A stretch of 64,000 nt of DNA from an uncultured Gemmatimonadota bacterium (GTDB lineage Bacteria; Gemmatimonadota; Gemmatimonadetes; Gemmatimonadales; Gemmatimonadaceae): the NCBI GenBank assembly GCA_903910555.1, contig CAIVZZ010000031.1, forward strand, positions 95,760 through 159,759, read 5' to 3'. The position numbers were made by a program, and so were the translations under genes. Each line of letters starts with the position of its first letter. Positions within the stretch are counted from its first letter, which is position 1. This document shows positions 26,745 through 33,671 of this stretch, in pieces. The notes beneath the pieces are model-generated. The model did no database searches. It was not told the origin of the DNA and saw nothing but the letters and a program-made list of their open reading frames with translations.

Positions 26745-29531
26745 TTACGGTTTGACCGGCGCCGCCTTCGGCGGGTGCTTCGCAAAATCTCCGGCTTCGA
26801 TAGCGGAGATTTTTGCAGGCTTGATGTACTTCTTCATCGCCGCGTTCACGTCTGCTACGGTCAGCGCCGACACCATCTTCTCGAAGTTGGCGTCAAACGC
26901 CATCGTGCGACCGGTGATGTACTGCCCTGTGAGCTTAGATACGAGCGCACCATCGCTGGAGCGGGTCTGCAGATTCTGCTGCAGCCAGCCGCCGCGCGCT
27001 TTGTCGAGTTCATCCTGTGTGAAGCCATCCTTCAGCACACGGTCGAGTTCTTCGCCGAAGGCCGTCTCGAGACGCGCGACATTCTCCGGGTTGTAAATCG
27101 CGAACTCCTGGAAAATGGCAACGCTGTCGAGTGACTGCGCGCCGATCGCCGACTGCACCCCGTAGCTCAGTCCGTCCTTCTGACGGATGCGCACCGCAAG
27201 ACGGCTGCTCAGCGCGTCCGCACCAAAGATGTAGTTCGCCATCACGAGCGCAGCGTAATCTTTGCTGTCGTCGCGAACCTTGATGTTGATCCCGGCTATG
27301 TAGAGCGCGTTCGCTTTGTCGGGTGTCTCAATCTTCTCGCTCGCTTGCGGTGCGTCGAAGTACTGCCGCACGAGCCGCCCGAAGGGCTTCGGGCTCTTCC
27401 ACGCGCCGAACAGCTCATTCGCGAGCGCAGTGACCGTGTCCTTTGAGAAATCGCCCACCACGGCAATATCGCCGTAGCTCGCGCCGACAAAATCCGTGTA
27501 GAACTTCTTCACCTCGTCGATGGTCACCGACTTGACGTCCGCGATTGTCTCGTCGATTGACTGCGGATAGAGCGGGTGCCCCTTGGGATACAGCACGAGC
27601 TTCTTTTGGAGCGTACGCACTGCGAGCGCCTGTGGATCTGACTTCTGCTGATCGAGACCGGCAAGCTCTTCCTGCTTCAGGAGATCCAGCTCCTTCGCAT
27701 CGAACGCCGGTTCTTTGAACAACTGAGCGATCAACCGGAGCGTCGGCGCGAGATTCTCGCGCGTCGTCTCGATATTCGCGATTGCGTTGTTACCCGCACC
27801 GCCGAAGTTCACGCGCGCCTTGAGCTTGTCGAACGCGTCCTTGATCTGCTGACGCGACATCGTCTTCGAGCCGCGATCGAAAAGGCTCGACATCATCGTC
27901 GACGCAGAGTTTCTGTTCGACAGCGACTTTTCATCGCCGAAGCGCAGCGTCACACGTGCGCTCACCGTGTTGCCGCGCGTCGTCTTCGGCAGGAGCGCAA
28001 CCTTGAAACCGTTCGGCAGCGTCGAGCGGATCGTTCGCGCATCGATGTTCGCCGGCGACGGATCAAATGCCTCACCGGCCGCCAGCGTCGCGTTCCCCTT
28101 GTAGTTCTTCGTCATCGCGACGATGTCCGCTTCCGTCACCTGCGGGATCTCGGCGCGATCGGGCTTGTCGGTTGGATAGAACAGACCAACCGTGCGATTG
28201 TCCGGCTTGAGATACGCGGCTGCAACGCGCTGCACATCCGCCGGCGTCACCTTCTTGATCCGGTCGCGGTGCACGTAGATCAACCGCCAGTCGCCGGCGG
28301 CTGCCCACTCGGTGAGTGTCAGCCCGACATCCGCCGAGTTGTTGAGCAGCAAATCTGTTTCCTTGAGCAGCGACGCTTTCGCGCGCTCGACTTCTTCAGT
28401 CGACGGCGCCGTCTTCCCGACCGCTTCCATCGTTTGAATCAGAATCGCTTTCGCTTCAGCGAGCGACTGATCCTTTTTCATCGTCGCACTGCCGGCCAAG
28501 AAGGTCGGCTCTTTCAGCTGAATGTTGAACGACTGCGCTTCAGATGCCTTTTTCGTTTCGACCAGCGCCTTGTACAGGCGGCCGCCCGGCTCGTTGCCGA
28601 GTATTTCCGTGAGGACATCGACAGCGGCGAAATCAGGATGCGAGCCGGCCGGCACGTGGTACACCGCCATCGCGAGCTGAACGTCGCCCGTGCGACGCAG
28701 CGAGATCTCGCGCTCGCCGTCCTGCGTCGGCTCTTCTGTATAAGTCGGATAGAGCATGTTGCCGCGATCGAGCGAGCGCACCGGCTTTGGAATCGAGCCG
28801 AAAATCGCCGCGACCTGCTTCACGACATTTGCTTCGTCGATCTTGCCGGCCACCACGAGCACGGCGTTGTCGGGCTGGTAGTACTTATGGTAGAACGCCT
28901 GCAACCGCTCGATCGGCACGTTTTCGATATCGCTGCGCGCGCCGATCGTGCTCTTTCCATAGTTGTGCCAGAGATACGCTGTGCTCAGTGTGCGCTCGAA
29001 CAGAATCCTGAACGGCGAGTTCTCGCCGGCTTCGTATTCGTTGCGCACAACGGTCATTTCGGTTTCAAGATCCTTCTTCGCGATATAGCTGTGCAGCATG
29101 CGGTCGGCTTCGAGTTCGAGCGCCCACGTGACGTTCGAGTCGGATGCAGCAAGCGACTCGAAGTAGTTGGTACGATCGAAGAAGGTGCTCGCGTTGTCGC
29201 GCGCCCCGCGCGCCGTCAGCTCGGCAGGAATGTTCGGATGCTTCGGCGTCCCCTTGAAGTTCATGTGCTCGAGCAAGTGCGCCATGCCCGTCTCGCCATA
29301 TCCCTCGTGCCGCGATCCTACGAGATAGGTGATGTTGATCGTCGCCGTCGGCTTGCTGGCATCCGGAAATACCAGAACCCTGAGGCCGTTGGAGAGATCG
29401 TATTCCGTGATCCCCTCAACGCTCGCGCCCTTCGTCACGCCCTGCGGCAGCTGCGCCGCCAGCGGTCCGGCAACGAGCACGAGCATCGCGGCCAATCGGC
29501 GGCCGCTGCGGAAAGTGAAAGCTCTGGTCAT
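26745..29531 (-). CDS. Exported M16-family zinc peptidase, two-domain
   Basis: 928 residues. ATG at 29531 follows AGAGGA and gives a signal peptide (RSGRRLAAMLVLVAGPLAAQ). The inverted zinc motif HLLEH is at 85-89 with the third ligand Glu near 165 (VVRNEYEAGEN). The second half (~500-928) is a catalytically silent M16C-type repeat (LPNGFKVALLPKTTRGNTVSARVTLRFGDE; IRQKDGLSYGVQSAIGAQS). Pitrilysin-like enzymes close like a clamshell to degrade oligopeptides. It is convergent with the spermidine-synthase fusion and divergent from the S9 peptidase across the intergenic repeat region. Confidence 0.93.
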   Translation of the reverse strand: MTRAFTFRSGRRLAAMLVLVAGPLAAQLPQGVTKGASVEGITEYDLSNGLRVLVFPDASKPTATINITYLVGSRHEGYGETGMAHLLEHMNFKGTPKHPNIPAELTARGARDNASTFFDRTNYFESLAASDSNVTWALELEADRMLHSYIAKKDLETEMTVVRNEYEAGENSPFRILFERTLSTAYLWHNYGKSTIGARSDIENVPIERLQAFYHKYYQPDNAVLVVAGKIDEANVVKQVAAIFGSIPKPVRSLDRGNMLYPTYTEEPTQDGEREISLRRTGDVQLAMAVYHVPAGSHPDFAAVDVLTEILGNEPGGRLYKALVETKKASEAQSFNIQLKEPTFLAGSATMKKDQSLAEAKAILIQTMEAVGKTAPSTEEVERAKASLLKETDLLLNNSADVGLTLTEWAAAGDWRLIYVHRDRIKKVTPADVQRVAAAYLKPDNRTVGLFYPTDKPDRAEIPQVTEADIVAMTKNYKGNATLAAGEAFDPSPANIDARTIRSTLPNGFKVALLPKTTRGNTVSARVTLRFGDEKSLSNRNSASTMMSSLFDRGSKTMSRQQIKDAFDKLKARVNFGGAGNNAIANIETTRENLAPTLRLIAQLFKEPAFDAKELDLLKQEELAGLDQQKSDPQALAVRTLQKKLVLYPKGHPLYPQSIDETIADVKSVTIDEVKKFYTDFVGASYGDIAVVGDFSKDTVTALANELFGAWKSPKPFGRLVRQYFDAPQASEKIETPDKANALYIAGINIKVRDDSKDYAALVMANYIFGADALSSRLAVRIRQKDGLSYGVQSAIGAQSLDSVAIFQEFAIYNPENVARLETAFGEELDRVLKDGFTQDELDKARGGWLQQNLQTRSSDGALVSKLTGQYITGRTMAFDANFEKMVSALTVADVNAAMKKYIKPAKISAIEAGDFAKHPPKAAPVKP

Positions 29532-29635
29532 AGGTCCTCTATATGGAAGAAATGCTCTCTTGCTGGGTTCAAAGGTTACCCGCCGCAGGGCTGTGCTCAA
29601 GGCAACCCAAGTGCTCGGGGAGAGTTTTCCCGCAG

Positions 29636-29783
29636 AACCGCGGACTTACGCGGAAAATTCACGGAAAAGTCGCGGATACTGCAAATACTTGGGGGGGAAC
29701 AACAACTACGCGTAGTTGTTGGTGCTGTTCCCCCAGGAAGTATCCGCGTTGTTTCCGCGTCATTTCCGCGTAAATCCGTGGTT
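29636..29783. repeat. Large intergenic inverted repeat, copy 2, with central palindrome
   Basis: Arms at 29636-29680 and 29739-29783 are inverted copies (45 bases, roughly three quarters identical, no gaps) with the pattern CCRCGGAYTTACGCGGAAA. They flank a second inverted pair GGGGGAAC/GTTCCCCC and a perfect 20-base palindrome AACAACTACGCGTAGTTGTT (29701-29720). It occupies most of the ~350-base gap (29532-29882) between the divergent M16 and S9 peptidase genes; apart from this element I see nothing else coding there. The arms match the element at 21956-22039. Confidence 0.7.
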
Positions 29784-29882
29784 AAGGGGGAAAACCATCC
29801 CAAACATTGCCCCGCCACCCCGATCCACAGCGGTTAGACCAATAAAGCGTTATTAATGGTTGACCCCTTTCCGAGCCTTCCT

Positions 29883-32306
29883 ATGCGCCGTACCCTCGCA
29901 CTGCTCCTCGTCATCACCGCGCCACTCGGCGCACAGATGGCGTACAAGCAGCCCCCCGCCGCCATCGCCAAAATCCTCGACACGCCGCCAACACCGGCCG
30001 CGTCGTTCAGCCCCGACCGGTCGAAAATGCTGATGACCGAGCGGAACGGCCTCCCGCCCATCAGCGACGTCGGCGCGCCATATCTGCGTCTCGCCGGCAC
30101 ACGCGTAAATCCGCGCACCAACGGATCATGGCGAGAAGCTTTTGCGCGTGGCTTGATTGTGCGTCCGATGAGCGGCACCGCCGAAGTCCGCGTGCAGACG
30201 CCGCCCGGATCGAAAATCTCACACGTCATGTGGTCCGACGATTCAAAGAAGATCGTCTTCTCGATCACCGGCACCGACGGCATCAAACTCTGGGTCGCCG
30301 ACGCCGCAACCGGCGCCGCGCATAAACTGACCGACGTCGCGATGAACGGGATCAACAATCCGTGCTCGTGGCTCGATGCGACCTCGCTCATTTGCGAGAC
30401 CATCGCCGCCGGACGCGGCGCCGCACCGGCCGCCCCGGAAATTCCAGAAGGCCCGATTGTTCAGGAAGCCGATGGACACAAGAATCCGGCGCCGACATTT
30501 GAAGATCTCTTGTCGAGCCCGCAAGACGAAAAACTGTTCGACTACTACTTCGCCTCGCAGCTCGCGATCATCTCGCTCGACGGCGCCGTCACGAAAATCG
30601 GCGGCAAAGGAATTCACTCGCGCATGTCGCCGTCGCCCGACGGCAAATACGTGCTCGTTTCGACTGTGCATCACCCGTATTCGTATCAGGTTCCGGAAGC
30701 GCGCTTTCCCGCTCTCACGGAAGTGTGGGATCGCAGCGGTAAGGTGATCCGCAAAGTTCAGGACACACCGCTTCAGGAATCCTCTCCGCGCGGACAGGAC
30801 GCTGTGGAAGCCGGTCCGCGTGCGGTCGGCTGGCGTGCGGACGTTCCGGCATCGCTCGTCTGGACCGAGGCACTCGACGGCGGCGACATGTCCGTGCAGA
30901 TGGCCAAGCATGATCATCTGCTCTCGCTCACCGCGCCATTCGCCGGCACGCCCATTGAACTCATTGCAGTCGACACGCGCATCGGCGGCGGTCGGGGTGG
31001 CTCGGTCACCTGGGCCAACGCCAATCTCGCGATTGTCACCGAAGGCGCACGTCGCACGCGCAAGACAAAGACGTGGACCTTCAACCCGTCGAATCCCTCC
31101 GCTGCGCCACATCTCCTCTGGGAGCGCAGCACGGAAGATCGCTACAACGATCCGGGCCGCTTTGAAGTCACGCGCGGACCGTTCGGCGACAACGTGCTGC
31201 TCACATCGAAGGACGGAAAGTTTGCATACCTCACCGGCATCGGTGCATCGGCCGAGGGCGACCGTCCTTTCTTGAACAAGTACGAACTTGCGACCGGTAA
31301 ATCGACAGAACTGTTCCGCTCCGCCGCGCCGTACTATGAGAATGTGGTGAGTATGATTGACGGCGAAGGCAATCGTGTCGTCACCCTTCGCGAGTCCGTC
31401 GACGAAGTGCCGAACTATTATCTCCGCGACATCGCGGCGAATAAGCTCACGCAGCTCACGCACGCGAAAGATCCCGCGCCTGAGTTTGCGGGCGTGAAGA
31501 AAGAGTTCGTGAAGTACAAGCGCGCCGACGGCGTGGATCTCACCGCAACGGTGTATCTCCCGGCCGGCTACGACAAAGCGAAAGACGGTCCGCTCCCGTT
31601 CTTCCTCTGGGCATATCCGGCCGAGTTCGAGTCAGTCGCCGCCGCATCGCAAATCTCCGGATCGCCCTATCGCTTCACGCGTCCATCGGGTGCATCGCGC
31701 CTGATGATGCTGACGCAGGGCTATGGCGTGATGGACAACCCGACCATTCCGATCATCGCGCAGAATGGCGGCAAGCCGAATGACACGTACGTAGAGCAGC
31801 TCGTCGCGGGTGCAAAGGCCGCGATCGACAAGGTCGTCGAGATGGGCGTCGCCGATCGTGATCGCATCGCAGTCGGCGGTCACTCGTACGGCGCGTTCAT
31901 GACCGCAAATCTTCTGGCGCACACAAACTTCTTCAAAGCCGGAATCGCGGAGAGCGGCGCGTACAACCGTACGCTCACACCGTTCGGATTCCAGAACGAA
32001 GAGCGCAACTATTGGGAGGCGACGGAGCTGTACACGAAGATGTCGCCCTTCACCTACGCCGACAGCATCAAGACACCGATCCTGCTCATCCATGGAATGG
32101 CGGACGACAACACCGGCACCTTCCCGATCAACAGCGAGCGCCTCTTTGCAGCGCTCAAGGGAACTGGCGGCACGGCGAAGTACATCCAGCTCCCGGCCGA
32201 ACCGCATGGCTATCGCGCGCGCGAATCGATCGGGCATGTGCTCGCTGAAGAAGTCGCGTGGCTCGACAAATATGTGAAGCCGAAGGTGAAGACGAAGGCG
32301 GACTAG
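29883..32306 (+). CDS. Exported S9-family serine peptidase (prolyl-oligopeptidase-like, possibly glutamyl endopeptidase type)
   Basis: 807 residues. ATG at 29883 gives a signal peptide (MRRTLALLLVITAPLGAQ); the longer frame from 29856 adds nine unlikely residues. Residues ~60-500 form the beta-propeller (ISHVMWSDDSKKIVFSITG, RMSPSPDGKYVLVSTV). The C-terminal alpha/beta hydrolase has Ser668 in GGHSYGAF, Asp741 in HGMADDNTG and His775 in EPHGYRAR. The long insert and segment SGAYNRTLTPFGFQNEERNYWEA resemble the S9D glutamyl endopeptidase group. It sits 3 bases ahead of the cyclophilin lipoprotein gene, so the two are probably one transcript. Confidence 0.92.
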   Translation: MRRTLALLLVITAPLGAQMAYKQPPAAIAKILDTPPTPAASFSPDRSKMLMTERNGLPPISDVGAPYLRLAGTRVNPRTNGSWREAFARGLIVRPMSGTAEVRVQTPPGSKISHVMWSDDSKKIVFSITGTDGIKLWVADAATGAAHKLTDVAMNGINNPCSWLDATSLICETIAAGRGAAPAAPEIPEGPIVQEADGHKNPAPTFEDLLSSPQDEKLFDYYFASQLAIISLDGAVTKIGGKGIHSRMSPSPDGKYVLVSTVHHPYSYQVPEARFPALTEVWDRSGKVIRKVQDTPLQESSPRGQDAVEAGPRAVGWRADVPASLVWTEALDGGDMSVQMAKHDHLLSLTAPFAGTPIELIAVDTRIGGGRGGSVTWANANLAIVTEGARRTRKTKTWTFNPSNPSAAPHLLWERSTEDRYNDPGRFEVTRGPFGDNVLLTSKDGKFAYLTGIGASAEGDRPFLNKYELATGKSTELFRSAAPYYENVVSMIDGEGNRVVTLRESVDEVPNYYLRDIAANKLTQLTHAKDPAPEFAGVKKEFVKYKRADGVDLTATVYLPAGYDKAKDGPLPFFLWAYPAEFESVAAASQISGSPYRFTRPSGASRLMMLTQGYGVMDNPTIPIIAQNGGKPNDTYVEQLVAGAKAAIDKVVEMGVADRDRIAVGGHSYGAFMTANLLAHTNFFKAGIAESGAYNRTLTPFGFQNEERNYWEATELYTKMSPFTYADSIKTPILLIHGMADDNTGTFPINSERLFAALKGTGGTAKYIQLPAEPHGYRARESIGHVLAEEVAWLDKYVKPKVKTKAD

Positions 32307-32309
32307 TTA

Positions 32310-33620
32310 GTGAAAAAATCGTTGCTGCTGTCGCTCATCCTGTGCGGTTTGGCAGGATGCGCGACGAGGCAGACATCCGCTGGAGCACCGACAAGTTTCT
32401 ATTCAGATTCGTCGCTGCTCCAGCGGATGCTTGTTGCCGAGGATGCACGCGGAACCGGCGCTGAAGGGATCGCGCCGCTTCTCGAAGGACAGAAGAGCAA
32501 CGACAGCACACTAAAGTTCGTCGCGAACCGCGCGCTGCTGCGGCTCAAGTGGGCGCCTACACCGCCAGCGACACCGGCGACCAATCGCCCGCCACGCGCT
32601 CCCGCCGAACGTGTCTTCACAGGACCATGCGCGCGGCTCGTCTCGCGCGCGCACGATTCCGATTTGCGCGTCGTTCTTGCGGCGGCCGACTCGCTCAGCT
32701 CGTGCTCCGACGACGGAACAACGCTGCTCCGTCTCGCCGCAGACGCGAACGACAATGTTCGCGCCGATGCAATCGCCGCTCTCTCGCGTGGCGGTCAGCA
32801 CAAATACGATAGCGTGTACATCGCGGCGTTGAGCGCGCACGGATACCAAGTCGTGCTCGCTGCTGCGAACGCACTGAAGGGTTCGACGAGCAGCGGCGCA
32901 GTGCCCGCGCTGCTCAACGCACTCGATCGCCTCACCGCCGAACGCCGCGAGAACTCGCGCGATGAGCGCGTCGCGATCCTCGCGCGCCTCGGCGAAACCG
33001 AAACCATAGTCGATGCGTCACGGCTGAAACGCAACGTCTCCGACTACGATTCGACTGTTGCGATGAAAGCCGCGGAGCTTGTATCCAGTTGGACCGTCTC
33101 GAAATACAGTGCGACTCCGCATCCGCTCCCGATCCGCGCTGAGCCGCTCGCGCAGATCTTCGGCACGCGCAACATGCAGCTCAGGATCACGATGGCTCCG
33201 CTGAGTGGCGGCGGCGTGATCCTGATCAATCTGTTCACCACCGAAGCACCGGCGACCATCGCACGCATCACGCGCCTCGCGCGTGCTCACTACTACGACG
33301 GCCTCTCGTTTCATCGGTATGTCCCGAACTTCGTGATCCAGGGCGGATCCCCCGGCGCCAACGAACAGGTCGGCGACGCGCAGTTCATGCGCGATGAACT
33401 CGGCGGACACTCGCACCTTCGCGGCACCGTCGGAATCTCTACCCGCGGGCACGACACCGGCGACGCACAGTTCTTCGTGAATCTCGTCGACAACAAACGC
33501 CTCGATCACGATTACACCGTCTTCGGCGAAGTTGTCACGGGGATGAGCGTCGTCGACAAAATCCGCGCAGGTGACGTGATGGCGCGCGTCGAGGTTGTAG
33601 GCGGTACAATTCAGAAGTAA
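32310..33620 (+). CDS. Lipoprotein with HEAT repeats and a cyclophilin-type peptidylprolyl isomerase domain
   Basis: 436 residues with a GTG start at 32310 directly behind the S9 stop. The lipoprotein signal is LLLSLILCGLAGC (lipobox LAGC). Residues ~30-260 are HEAT-like helical repeats (LRVVLAAADSLSSC, VRADAIAALSRGG, YQVVLAAANALKG). Residues ~285-436 are a cyclophilin fold with the catalytic block YDGLSFHRYVPNFVIQGGSP (Arg, Phe and Gln all present) and DTGDAQFFVNLVDNKRLDHDYTVFG. It probably assists folding of exported proteins in the periplasm. Coupling to a secreted peptidase suggests the two act in the same compartment. Confidence 0.9.
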   Translation: MKKSLLLSLILCGLAGCATRQTSAGAPTSFYSDSSLLQRMLVAEDARGTGAEGIAPLLEGQKSNDSTLKFVANRALLRLKWAPTPPATPATNRPPRAPAERVFTGPCARLVSRAHDSDLRVVLAAADSLSSCSDDGTTLLRLAADANDNVRADAIAALSRGGQHKYDSVYIAALSAHGYQVVLAAANALKGSTSSGAVPALLNALDRLTAERRENSRDERVAILARLGETETIVDASRLKRNVSDYDSTVAMKAAELVSSWTVSKYSATPHPLPIRAEPLAQIFGTRNMQLRITMAPLSGGGVILINLFTTEAPATIARITRLARAHYYDGLSFHRYVPNFVIQGGSPGANEQVGDAQFMRDELGGHSHLRGTVGISTRGHDTGDAQFFVNLVDNKRLDHDYTVFGEVVTGMSVVDKIRAGDVMARVEVVGGTIQK

Positions 33621-33671
33621 CGCCGCAGCGGGATTCAAACAGACCGCGCCTCTAACTCTCGCAGGACCCAC

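Noticed and set aside
28269..29837. 522-codon plus-strand open frame opposite the M16 peptidase gene
   Set aside because: Antisense shadow produced by codon bias; the translation is Arg/His-rich with no domain, while the minus strand encodes a complete M16 enzyme.
30243..31463. 406-codon minus-strand open frame opposite the S9 peptidase gene
   Set aside because: Low-complexity Arg/Ala/Val translation without motifs; opposite a clear S9 gene.
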